Of a stretch of 64,000 nucleotides of DNA, positions 7,826 through 14,944 are shown piece by piece (within the stretch, counting starts at the first letter, position 1; each line of letters begins with the position of its first letter). The notes under the pieces are model-generated. The model worked only from the letters and a program-made list of their open reading frames with translations. It was not told the origin of the DNA and made no database searches. The stretch is from NCBI RefSeq assembly GCF_022829285.1, contig NZ_JAKSYI010000062.1, positions 1 through 64,000 on the forward strand, given 5' to 3'. The translations under genes and the position numbers were made by a program. Origin of the DNA: Methylobacterium sp. J-078. GTDB lineage: Bacteria; Pseudomonadota; Alphaproteobacteria; Rhizobiales; Beijerinckiaceae.

Positions 7826-8055
7826 GCCGTAAGCCCTCCGACAACACTGATGCCGATGTCTTCGGCTATGGGGATTGGCGCATCGAAATCCAGCACGATG
7901 CCGAGGCCAGCGAAGTAGTTCTCCAGGCCAGCGCGGATGGCTTCGATCGGATCGAGGTGCGGCCCCCGGATATTCCAGATGGCCTGTGTAACCGGCCCAA
8001 CTTGTTGAGGGCGTACGGAAGCGGGCACAGGTGTGCTATTGGCGTATTCAGCCAT
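7822..8055 (-). CDS. Small hypothetical protein, first gene of a three-gene unit
   Basis: 77 residues from ATG 8055 (MAEYANSTPVPASVRPQQVG). The middle IRAGLENYFAGLGIVLDFDAPI has a mixed alpha/beta look. No known domain was recognised. It is divergent from the ribbon-helix-helix gene at 8145, and the 90-bp gap between them must hold both promoters. Confidence 0.6.
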   Translation of the reverse strand: MAEYANSTPVPASVRPQQVGPVTQAIWNIRGPHLDPIEAIRAGLENYFAGLGIVLDFDAPIPIAEDIGISVVGGLTA

Positions 8056-8109
8056 GATCGTTCTCCGGGGACGATTTCGGTAAGGGCCGCCTCGGTGGTG
8101 CAAACACCG

Positions 8110-8138
8110 TTGCGGCCCGACTTTGATGGCGCTATTAA
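8110..8138 (+). promoter_or_regulatory. Predicted promoter of the ribbon-helix-helix gene
   Basis: TTGCGG (8110-8115) and TATTAA (8133-8138) are separated by 17 bp. Transcription would begin near 8145, which is the A of the start codon, so the message may be leaderless. There is no Shine-Dalgarno sequence before that ATG, which agrees with this. Confidence 0.45.
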
Positions 8139-8144
8139 TTAGAC

Positions 8145-8393
8145 ATGTCAATTCTTAGCGCTAAGAAAAATCGAGGTCGGCCTCGCGTCGATAGCGAAGC
8201 CGTTAACGTACGTATGAACTCAGAGCTATTAGCTGAACTTGATGCGTGGATTGCATTCCAGCCCGATCCTACGCCATCCCGGCCCGAGGCGGTGAGGCGA
8301 CTTGTTCAACGCTCACTTGGAGCTCACAATAGCCATGACCAGGGATCAAGCCGAAAAGCTAGAAGCCGAGAAGATGATCCGTCATCTTTGTAA
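8145..8393 (+). CDS. Ribbon-helix-helix transcriptional regulator
   Basis: 82 residues. After a basic N-terminus, VNVRMNSELLAELDAWIAF and SRPEAVRRLVQRSL (residues 24-62) are a ribbon-helix-helix domain of the CopG/Arc type: a short strand, then two helices, the second with the R-x-E-A-x-R pattern. The gene is AT-richer than its surroundings. A 16-bp palindrome covers codons 3-8, suggesting that the protein represses its own gene. It overlaps the next gene by 59 bp. It could be the element's master repressor or an antitoxin-like partner of that gene. Confidence 0.75.
   Translation: MSILSAKKNRGRPRVDSEAVNVRMNSELLAELDAWIAFQPDPTPSRPEAVRRLVQRSLGAHNSHDQGSSRKARSREDDPSSL
8152..8167. promoter_or_regulatory. 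16-bp perfect palindrome inside the start of the RHH gene
   Basis: TTCTTAGCGCTAAGAA is a perfect dyad from 8152 to 8167, immediately downstream of the predicted transcription start. Its place fits an operator that blocks transcription of the regulator gene. The palindrome is seen; binding by the RHH protein is inferred. Confidence 0.55.
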
Positions 8394-8568
8394 GATTTGG
8401 GCCGTCGAAGAGAAAATCTCTATACCATCAGAAGCCTATCATAACTTCCTCACTTTTAAATTATGGCTGGAAAAGAGAGGCTATGCTCATTTTTTGCATT
8501 GCCGATCAACTGGAACAATTGAACAAACGGCCAGTATTTGGTTCAACGAAGAACTGAAGCAAGCCTGA
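8335..8568 (+). CDS. Hypothetical protein overlapping the RHH regulator
   Basis: 77 residues from ATG 8335 (MTRDQAEKLEAEKMIRHLCK), overlapping the RHH gene by 59 bp. The base composition is clearly AT-richer than the neighbouring genes. The protein looks compact alpha/beta, with aromatic residues in the second half (NFLTFKLWLEKRGYAHFLHC). No family recognised. A two-gene unit of RHH protein plus short partner resembles a toxin-antitoxin or regulator-effector pair. Confidence 0.55.
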   Translation: MTRDQAEKLEAEKMIRHLCKIWAVEEKISIPSEAYHNFLTFKLWLEKRGYAHFLHCRSTGTIEQTASIWFNEELKQA

Positions 8569-8581
8569 TGCGTCAAATTTC

Positions 8582-10207
8582 TTAAATTAGATCAACCATA
8601 GGGCTCCAGTCCTCTTGCGCCTCGTGGCGGTTCGCTGCCCCGAGAGCCATTGCAAGGGACTGGATACCGTCGATCCGCCCCGTCGACTTCTTCTTATCTA
8701 GCTTCCTGTTCCCTGCCGGGTCCGCCGTCGTCTTGGCGTTACCTGCGCACCACGTTAGGAGCGGGTGCATCCCGTGCCGTAGCTTCGCCTCGACGGCCAA
8801 GCGCTCCAGGACGTCGATGGCCGGGCTCATATCCTTGAAGCCCTGGCCCCACTCCACTAGGGGCACGTCGGCGCCGATCGCCCCAAGCTCGCGACGTAGA
8901 TCCTCGATCCGCCACCGGTCATAGGCCAGCGCTGTGAAGCTGAACTGCCCGTGAAGCTCCGCGATCTTGCGGGCGACCACGGCCGGGTCCGTCGTCTTGC
9001 CCGGCATGGTTAGGAGGTAGCCTTCGTCCCGCCACCGCACGTAGGGCACCCGGTCGCTATCCTCGCGGTCCCGGAGATCGTCTCCGGGGAGCCAGAAGAA
9101 CGGCACGACATCGAATCCCCCGTCATCGTCCTCGAACACGAGCACGAGGGCCGTGAGGTCCCGCGAGGCCGCCAGATCGAGCGCGGCGTGGCAAGTCCGC
9201 CCCTTGAGGCTGTCGAGGTCCACCGACGCACCGCAGGCCTTCCAGACCGGCGCGGTGAGGAACTGTTGGGTCACGTCCACCCGCTGGTTCAGGATGAGGT
9301 TGCGGAACGACGCTTCCCGGCTCGGCATACGCTGGGCCTGGCTGGCGAGGCGCTGGACATCCTCCAGGGACCGGAAGTCGGCCAGGGCAGGGTTTGCCAG
9401 CTTCCAGGTCGAGCGCTCCCACGGGTCCGCGTCGAGCGGCGCCGTGTAAAGCGTCAGGTGGAAGCTCGGGTCCTTCACCTCGCCCGCGTTCACCCGCAGT
9501 CCGTAGTCCACGAGTTCGGACATCGGGGCTTCGTCTCGCGCCGCCTGCGTGCTGATGATGACGCTCAAGGGCTCGGCGCGGGCGCCCATAGCCGTGTCGA
9601 GGGTGTCGTACAGGTCCCGGCTCGGGGACTGCCCGAGCTCGTCGTAGATCCACATCGACGGCGAGAGACCGTGCTTCGTCGCCACGTCGGCCGAGAGCGC
9701 CGCGAACACGGTGCCGGTGCCGCCGATGTCCTCAAGCTCCTTCGAGTGCCGGCGGATCGAGATACGGGCGTCGAGCCACGGCACCCGCTCGATGATGGCG
9801 CAGATCTCGGAGAAGATGCGGCCGGCCTGAAAGCGATCGTTGGCCGCGCTGTAGACCTCGCCACGCTCCTCCGCTTCAGGTCCGGCGATGTGGCAGAGGG
9901 CGAGGCGCGCGGCCACGTCCGTCTTGCCGTTCTTCCGGGCCATGGACAGCACGGCGGTGCGGACCTGACGGCGGTTGCGCCGATCGGTGGCGTAGACCGC
10001 CTTGAGGAACCGGCGCTGCCACGGGCGGACGCGGAACGTGGTCCCGGCGAGCGCACCCGACGTGACCGGCAGGGATTCCATGAAGGCGATGACGCGCTCG
10101 GCCTTGGTGAGGCCGGCGACCTCCCACGGATGCGGCGCCGATGTCGTTTCGATGAGGGGATCGGCAGGCTTCTTGATCGCCTTCGCGCCGGGACCACGGA
10201 GACCCAT
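8582..10207 (-). CDS. Terminase large subunit of element 1 (HK97 type)
   Basis: 541 residues. The N-terminus MGLRGPGAKAIKKP is typical of HK97-type terminases. The ATPase has its Walker A variant at SMARKNGKTDVAA and Walker B at MWIYDELGQ. The nuclease half shows acidic residues in HAALDLAASRDLTALVLVFE, ALAYDRWRIEDL and RIDGIQSLAMALGA. It pumps DNA into preformed heads and cuts it. Its start overlaps the HNH gene stop (TGATG). Having its own terminase plus capsid means the element could package itself. It is unrelated at first glance to the terminase of element 2. Confidence 0.95.
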   Translation of the reverse strand: MGLRGPGAKAIKKPADPLIETTSAPHPWEVAGLTKAERVIAFMESLPVTSGALAGTTFRVRPWQRRFLKAVYATDRRNRRQVRTAVLSMARKNGKTDVAARLALCHIAGPEAEERGEVYSAANDRFQAGRIFSEICAIIERVPWLDARISIRRHSKELEDIGGTGTVFAALSADVATKHGLSPSMWIYDELGQSPSRDLYDTLDTAMGARAEPLSVIISTQAARDEAPMSELVDYGLRVNAGEVKDPSFHLTLYTAPLDADPWERSTWKLANPALADFRSLEDVQRLASQAQRMPSREASFRNLILNQRVDVTQQFLTAPVWKACGASVDLDSLKGRTCHAALDLAASRDLTALVLVFEDDDGGFDVVPFFWLPGDDLRDREDSDRVPYVRWRDEGYLLTMPGKTTDPAVVARKIAELHGQFSFTALAYDRWRIEDLRRELGAIGADVPLVEWGQGFKDMSPAIDVLERLAVEAKLRHGMHPLLTWCAGNAKTTADPAGNRKLDKKKSTGRIDGIQSLAMALGAANRHEAQEDWSPMVDLI

Positions 10208-10611
10208 CAGCGGCCCCCCCGAAACTTAGTGCGCGGACGACTACCCATGCGGTCCTGCCCCCTCAGCGGCTGGTCCTTGGAGGGGGTATACCCCTTCGCT
10301 GGTCCACCGAAGAACGGGTGAGACGGGTCCACAGGCAGGCCCGAGGCGTCGCAGCCGGGGAATGCCACGCCCGAACCACCGGGCCTGTCCACGGCCCTTG
10401 TCTTGGCGTTGTGACAGGCTGGGCACATGGACATGAGACCTGACAGGGAAGGGAAGGCGGGGCCGCCCTTCGCGATGCTCACGCGATGGTCCACGGTGTT
10501 GGCGCACACGATGCGCCCTCGCTTGTCGCACGGCTCACACAGAGGCGAGGCCTGGAGCTTCGCCTGCCTCAACGCCTTCCACTCGCTGGTCCCGTAGGGC
10601 CACTTAGCCAT
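10207..10611 (-). CDS. HNH endonuclease
   Basis: 134 residues from ATG 10611. The core is CEPCDKRGRIV, then VDHRVSIAKGG with the catalytic His, and MSMCPACHNAKTRA, giving the two Cys pairs of a zinc-bound HNH fold and the final His-Asn. HNH proteins encoded just before the terminase take part in genome cutting during packaging in HK97-like phages and in capsid-forming islands. The last 50 residues are a basic Gly/Pro-rich tail. It is coupled to the terminase by a one-base overlap. Confidence 0.9.
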   Translation of the reverse strand: MAKWPYGTSEWKALRQAKLQASPLCEPCDKRGRIVCANTVDHRVSIAKGGPAFPSLSGLMSMCPACHNAKTRAVDRPGGSGVAFPGCDASGLPVDPSHPFFGGPAKGYTPSKDQPLRGQDRMGSRPRTKFRGGR

Positions 10612-10816
10612 GGGCCACCTCCCGCGCGATGAGGCGCAGGGCGTGGACGATCTCGGACTTCTCCTCGTGGAAGCGCTCGGGGTCACGGGAGGAGGGGGCC
10701 AGCCTGCGCAGGCGCTCCGCGAGATCCATGAGAACGCTGTCGGGCCGAGGGCGGGCGATAACATCCACACGGCCGATAACATCGGTAACAAGATAACGCC
10801 GGTTGCAGACTTTCAT
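10604..10816 (-). CDS. Small hypothetical protein
   Basis: 70 residues from ATG 10816 (MKVCNRRYLVTDVIGRVDVI). It overlaps the preceding ATPase gene by 4 bp and the HNH gene by 8 bp, so it is part of one translationally coupled operon. The second half is helical and charged. No family was recognised; position would suit a small terminase or replication accessory. Confidence 0.6.
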   Translation of the reverse strand: MKVCNRRYLVTDVIGRVDVIARPRPDSVLMDLAERLRRLAPSSRDPERFHEEKSEIVHALRLIAREVAHG

Positions 10817-12249
10817 CGGCCTGCCTCCCCGATGAGGTGGATGAGGCGGGTGGTCCGGCTGGCGTTGGCGGCCTTGGTCTCCTCGATCCGGATGAGGCCA
10901 TGCCGCTGCAATTCCGCAAGGACCGGGTCTCGTACCTGCTGTGCTCGGATGTGCTTCGGGGCGTGGCTGGTGATGAGGCGGGCGCTGACCGGCTGCTCGG
11001 TGCGGGACCGGAGCCACGCCAGGAAATCGCTGGCCGCCTTGGTCAGGAGCGTCTCAGCCACCGCCGTTCCGTTGTTATCGGTAACATCTGATTTGGGGGC
11101 GATGCCGGTCTGGCTGGCATCCAACGCGGGCCTGTCTTCCGAGGGCAAACGCTGCTCGTCAGCGACCGTTGTTATCTTGTTATCGTTGTTATCGGCACTG
11201 GCATTGTTATCGTATGGCTGACGGCCAGGATGCTGGTAAAAGCCCCGTCCGGTCTTCGAAACCTCGCCTGCCTTGGTCATTTTGAACAGGAGCTGTCTGA
11301 CGTTCAGGCTGCTCATACGGGTGGCGAGGGCAATGTCGCCCGGGGACATCGGCTCGTTCGCTTCGTCCAGTGCGCCCAGGATCGCGCCGCGCTCGTCGGT
11401 GCGCCGGACCTCGTTGGCGTCGCCTTGGACGTGCCAGCGGCAGGACACCGTGTCGAATATGACCGCGCTATTGGTTTCCTCGATGTCACGGCCTCGGAGG
11501 TAGATCGAGGCGCCATTGCCATCTCGATCCAGGATGAACGTGGTATCGGCCGCGCCAGACAGGCCGAGGGTGCCCGAGACCTTCTCGAACGGGTCGGCCT
11601 CGGTGCCGTTGGATTTGCGGGTGTGGCTGACCACGATGATGGCGACCTGATACTTGCCCGCAAGGGTTTGAAGCGCCTTCACCGACCGATAGTCGGCCTC
11701 ATAAAGCGAATCTTTGCTGGCCCGTTCGGTTTTGAACTGAGCGAACACATCAATGATAATGAGGCGTGGGTTCTGCTTCGAGAGAATCCACTCTTCGATG
11801 GCCTCAATGCCGCCTTCACTGGCGCGGGGCCATTCCGTGGCGCACTCCATTGCGGCGGGCCAATTCCCTCCGTAGGCGCCGAGCATTTTCGTGCCCCTGC
11901 GCTGAAGCCGGCGCTTGTTGTCCTCAAGGGCGAGATACAGCACGTCGCCTTGCTCGCACGGGATGCCGCCAAGGCAGCTTTCGCCGCTTGCTACGGCCAA
12001 TCCCATCTCAAGGACGAGCCAGGATTTGCCGAGCTTGGGCCGGCCGGCGAGGAGCGTGCAGCCCTCCGCGATGTAGCCGGGCACGATGTACCGGATTTCC
12101 GGAAACTCCTGGCGTTGCAACTCGGCCATCGAGAAGATGGACGGCTTGATAGCCGGTTTCGCCCCACCGTGGGGCGCCCTCAAATCTGAGGGGACATTAC
12201 GAGCAAAAGGGGCGCCGCGCTCGATCGAGTAGCCGTTGAGGTTAGACAT
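10813..12249 (-). CDS. RecA-fold ATPase / RepA-like replicative helicase of element 1
   Basis: 478 residues from ATG 12249. Walker A is LLAGRPKLGKSWLVLEMG (residues about 67-84), Walker B is RLIIIDVFAQF and a sensor-like VVSHTRKS follows, the pattern of the AAA_25 / RepA-type hexameric helicase family. The C-terminal 150 residues contain an Asn/Asp-rich linker (YDNNASADNNDNK) and a winged-helix-like region (SDFLAWLRSRTEQPVSARLI). Together with the adjacent Toprim primase, with which it overlaps by 8 bp, it should drive replication of the excised element. Confidence 0.85.
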   Translation of the reverse strand: MSNLNGYSIERGAPFARNVPSDLRAPHGGAKPAIKPSIFSMAELQRQEFPEIRYIVPGYIAEGCTLLAGRPKLGKSWLVLEMGLAVASGESCLGGIPCEQGDVLYLALEDNKRRLQRRGTKMLGAYGGNWPAAMECATEWPRASEGGIEAIEEWILSKQNPRLIIIDVFAQFKTERASKDSLYEADYRSVKALQTLAGKYQVAIIVVSHTRKSNGTEADPFEKVSGTLGLSGAADTTFILDRDGNGASIYLRGRDIEETNSAVIFDTVSCRWHVQGDANEVRRTDERGAILGALDEANEPMSPGDIALATRMSSLNVRQLLFKMTKAGEVSKTGRGFYQHPGRQPYDNNASADNNDNKITTVADEQRLPSEDRPALDASQTGIAPKSDVTDNNGTAVAETLLTKAASDFLAWLRSRTEQPVSARLITSHAPKHIRAQQVRDPVLAELQRHGLIRIEETKAANASRTTRLIHLIGEAGR

Positions 12250-13159
12250 GATGCGCCCCCGTGAGGAGATCGTTGAGGTCCGCGCCGGGGGCGTCCGGCG
12301 TGATGAGGAAGGTTTCGGCGCCGGCGGACTGCCAGCGGGTGGCGCAACTACGGGAAGCCTTGAGGCCGGCCGGGTCGTGGTCGGTGGCGATCCATAAGGC
12401 CTCGATGCCGGGGAGCACGGGCAGGGTGCTGATGCCGCCGGCCGCCAGGAGTGACCACACGGGTGATTCCCCGAACTCGGTGGATCTCCGGAGCGAGAGC
12501 GTCGTCTCGATCCCTTCCCCAATCCCGAGACAGGTCGTGACACCCTCGTCGGGAGTGAGCTTCACCGCGCCGCCGCCGATCGGGCCGAGGGCGAGACGGT
12601 CGTGGCCGTTCACCTCGATCTTCTGGCCGTCGAGGCTCAAGGCCGTGCGGTGGATGGCGACCGGCTCGTTCGTGACGATGTCCCGGACGAGCGCCACCAT
12701 GGCGCGGGTGCGGGTGCCGGCGAACGGGCAGGCAGGGTGGAACCGGATCACCTCGCGGGGATCGTCGGGGAGCGAGACGCCGCGGCGCCCTAGGTACGAC
12801 TCGACGGGACTACCGGCCGGGTGGCGAGCCTCGGACCAAATCGCCATGGCTCGGGCAGTGCGCTCCCCCGATCCGGGGACCTCTACCGGTGCAACTTTGC
12901 GTTCGTCACGCCGGGGCAGGTTTGCGCCGGATCGGGCGAAAATCTCGGACAGGCCGAGCCGCTGGCGCACGTAGTCCTTGGCGGCGAGGGCGTCGTCTCC
13001 CGCGAAGGAATAGACCACGATGCCACCGGGTGCCCGCGCGTCGAGGCGGACGGACAGAGAGCGGTCACGGTGACTATGGCCAGGGCCAGGGCAAACGATC
13101 TGGCCGATGCCGGCCACCTCGCCGCCGAGGTCGCGGGCCATGGTGCGGAGGTCGGTCAT
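12242..13159 (-). CDS. Toprim-domain primase-like protein of element 1
   Basis: 305 residues. The N-terminus has a primase-like zinc-finger region that keeps only part of its ligands (VCPGPGHSHRDRSLSVRL, then VVYSFAGDD). A Toprim domain follows: GIGEGIETTLSL with the catalytic Glu, then ALWIATDHDPAGLKA with the D-x-D motif. Such proteins prime replication of phages and islands. The gene is first of the well-defined early operon and overlaps the helicase gene, a typical primase-helicase pair. Conserved in many alphaproteobacterial prophages. Confidence 0.87.
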   Translation of the reverse strand: MTDLRTMARDLGGEVAGIGQIVCPGPGHSHRDRSLSVRLDARAPGGIVVYSFAGDDALAAKDYVRQRLGLSEIFARSGANLPRRDERKVAPVEVPGSGERTARAMAIWSEARHPAGSPVESYLGRRGVSLPDDPREVIRFHPACPFAGTRTRAMVALVRDIVTNEPVAIHRTALSLDGQKIEVNGHDRLALGPIGGGAVKLTPDEGVTTCLGIGEGIETTLSLRRSTEFGESPVWSLLAAGGISTLPVLPGIEALWIATDHDPAGLKASRSCATRWQSAGAETFLITPDAPGADLNDLLTGAHHV

Positions 13160-13413
13160 GCCGCGCCTCCCACGGCGGTGGAAGCGCTGGGCTCCCCGTG
13201 GTAGCTTCCGGCCTCGAAAGTCGCGTGGTTGCCTCTTTCCTCGTATCTGCCGTTCTGGGCTCCTACCCCCAGGACGGCAGTTCCGTTTTCAGGCCCCGAA
13301 GGTTTGGGGGGCGCCGCAGAAAGCCCTTGATATTCAACGGGACCACCGTGCCCCAAACATTCTGCTAAGTCTTTGCTGTACTTGATTTCCGGCAGTCCTG
13401 CCGGGCCCACCAT
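13156..13413 (-). CDS. Hypothetical small protein whose frame begins in the attachment core
   Basis: 85 codons. The stop overlaps the start of the primase gene (ATGA), which favours a real gene. The first ATG lies at 13413-13411, on the edge of the 19-bp attachment core, so the N-terminal residues MVGPAGLP are encoded by tRNA sequence. The true start may be internal. The C-terminal half (GTAVLGVGAQNGRYEERGNH) shows no known domain. Low confidence in extent. Confidence 0.4.
   Translation of the reverse strand: MVGPAGLPEIKYSKDLAECLGHGGPVEYQGLSAAPPKPSGPENGTAVLGVGAQNGRYEERGNHATFEAGSYHGEPSASTAVGGAA
13394..13412 (+). repeat. Attachment core of element 1, right copy (19 bp)
   Basis: Identical to 2299-2317 (last 19 nt of the CAT tRNA). 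The preceding base is C here and G in the left copy; the following bases also differ. No other tRNA sequence is present, so this is the far-end scar of the insertion. Confidence 0.85.
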
Positions 13414-13485
13414 CGTTTCCAGAGGGCAGCCCCACCCCGCCCCCGGACTAGGGGTGACCTGACCGGTAATTTGGACCGAGCCGCA

Positions 13486-14082
13486 TCAGGCGGCCATCAC
13501 GTCTCGTGGATCGTCGCGGCGGCCGCCCTGGCAGTCGGCGACCATACGGATGGCGGCGTGCTCCTCGAACTCCGGCCCGCGATACGCAACGCCAACGGCC
13601 CCGCCGTAGAATCCCCGGGCCCGGCAGCATGGCTTCCCACAGAAGGGACAGTCTTGCTTCGGGTCGGATGCGAAGGCGTCCAGCTGTTCGCTCACGAGCG
13701 GATCGTCGGAGATGACGACGGCGGCAAACCTCGTTTCGGGACCGTACGGGCGACAGTACCGCGATCTGGTCTCTGGACGTAAGGTTCTCTCCGGAGAGGG
13801 ATGCAAGCTGTCACTCCAGGCCGCTGCCGATGCGCTGCATCTCTTCCAGAAGGTTGGTGTCGGTAACCTGCCGGGCAATGGCTGGCAGGGCGGCCTGCCC
13901 GTGCCTCGGCAACTTGCGTTGCCGACTCGGCGAAGGACGCACTGGCCTTCCTGCATCTCCTCCGGCAAGTCGAGGAGAGCCAAATGCCCCTTGTAGCCTC
14001 GGCACTCTCGCCTGTCGGAGAAGGGCTTCTTCAACTCCTTATCCCAAATGCCGTGGCCGCCGCGCTTTTCAGTTTTCGTCAA
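13486..14082 (-). pseudogene. Decayed reading frame with a Cys-rich end
   Basis: A 198-codon frame lies between the two elements. Natural-looking protein sequence jumps between frames: MTKTEKRGGHGIWDKELKKP at the start, then ARQVTDTNLLEEMQRIGSGL in a second frame ending at 13811, then LASLSGENLTSRDQIAVLSP in a third, and back to the first for the C-terminal part. That last part holds CPFCGKPCC and resembles Lar-type zinc-binding phage proteins. Either two or three short genes overlap here, or one gene carries several frameshifts. The region probably is a remnant of an older prophage. Confidence 0.4.
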
Positions 14083-14403
14083 AGCGATGCGTACGAGGCC
14101 TGCTTCATTTCCGAGACAGGCGTGTCGGCAGGGACGCCGAAGTCATGAACTGGCATGTGGGTCGCTCGGAAGGTCGGATACAGCCTTCCGCAAACGCGTG
14201 AAGAACCCCTTCCGGGCTCATTGCCTACGCAGCCGGACTAGAGTCGGCTGCATCGCCTGAGGTCCGAACCGCTCGTTTGTCCGACGCTGTCCCAGGGCGA
14301 CCCTCAGCGAGAGAATGTCCACAGGCACTCCTTGCGGAGACAACCGCAAACTCGACGCTTGTCGAATCTGAAGGATTACAGCGACTTATCGAAAACGCTA
14401 TTG
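14083..14403. other. Non-coding remainder between the two elements
   Basis: About 320 bp between the decayed frame and the left end of element 2. Short open frames exist on both strands but none has convincing composition or a coupled start. Before the insertions this stretch would have separated the 3' ends of the CAT tRNA and tRNA-Ser. I see no other structure here. Confidence 0.4.
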
Positions 14404-14429
14404 TCTGGCGGAGACGGAGTCCGCCAGAC
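14403..14429. repeat. Left attachment site of element 2 within a 10-bp stem-loop
   Basis: The 16 bases 14404-14419 (TCTGGCGGAGACGGAG) are identical to 31140-31155, the 3' end of tRNA-Ser. At this copy they also form most of a perfect inverted repeat: GTCTGGCGGA (14403-14412), a 7-nt loop GACGGAG, and TCCGCCAGAC (14420-14429). The flanking bases differ from those at the right copy. This marks the left boundary of element 2. Confidence 0.7.
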
Positions 14430-14695
14430 CGCTCAGAAATCATGTTTGATGTCATTGGCTTAGCCTTTTATCTCTGCTGACTACCCACGTTTTGACCCAC
14501 ATAGAGTCCCTGGAAAAAGGCGGCTGGTTGCGAACCGTCACGGACGAGCGCGGCATCTGATCGCTCGATCGAACGAACGGCGCCGATTGGTGCTTTCTTA
14601 AAGGTCGGTCCGAGGATCGACCGTCCACGCCCCTATGCTCGGCTTCTCCCCCGTTTCCGGGCGGGCGTGGACGACATCGCGACCTGCTTGTGCGG
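14430..14695. other. Non-coding left end of element 2
   Basis: About 265 bp between the attachment site and the first gene. It starts AT-richer than the surroundings. I see no RNA gene or strong repeat. It may contain integrase arm sites. Confidence 0.35.
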
Positions 14696-14944
14696 TCAAA
14701 GCTCAAGGTCCCTATCCCCGCCACGCAGCCACATCGCGTGGCTCTCCTGGCCCTCAGGCGCGCCGAGAGACGGTTCAGCGTCGGCATCCGGCTCCATGTC
14801 TGGATCACCATCCGCCGCGTCGAGGATCGCGACGATGCGGTCCACGACATCAAGGGCGAGATCCGCGAGGCGTTCGAACTCCTCGCGCGGGATGGTCGTG
14901 GCCTGGAGCCAGCCGGAGGCGGGGAAGCGGATGATGTTGGTCAT
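14696..14944 (-). CDS. Hypothetical protein
   Basis: 82 residues (MTNIIRFPASGWLQATTIPR start). The middle is helical (EFERLADLALDVVDRIVAIL) and the end acidic. Its start overlaps the stop of the upstream gene by 4 bp, so the two are coupled. No family recognised. Confidence 0.65.
   Translation of the reverse strand: MTNIIRFPASGWLQATTIPREEFERLADLALDVVDRIVAILDAADGDPDMEPDADAEPSLGAPEGQESHAMWLRGGDRDLEL

Larger units (their letters stand above)
2299..13412. mobile_element. Element 1: integrated capsid-encoding, tail-less phage-like element
   Basis: The element is bounded by 19-bp direct repeats of a tRNA 3' end. Order from right to left on the minus strand: Toprim primase, RecA-fold helicase, small protein, HNH nuclease, large terminase, three small coupled genes, a DNA-binding protein, major capsid, prohead protease, portal, Xis-like protein, integrase. 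Two short genes lie on the plus strand in the middle. No tape measure, tail tube, connector, baseplate, holin or endolysin is recognisable. This composition and its 11-kb length resemble capsid-forming phage-inducible islands (cf-PICIs); a prophage that lost its tail genes is the alternative. Confidence 0.8.

Noticed and set aside
14277..14480. 67-codon plus-strand frame spanning the left attachment site of element 2
   Set aside because: It crosses the integration scar, has no ribosome site and no protein-like conservation that I can see.
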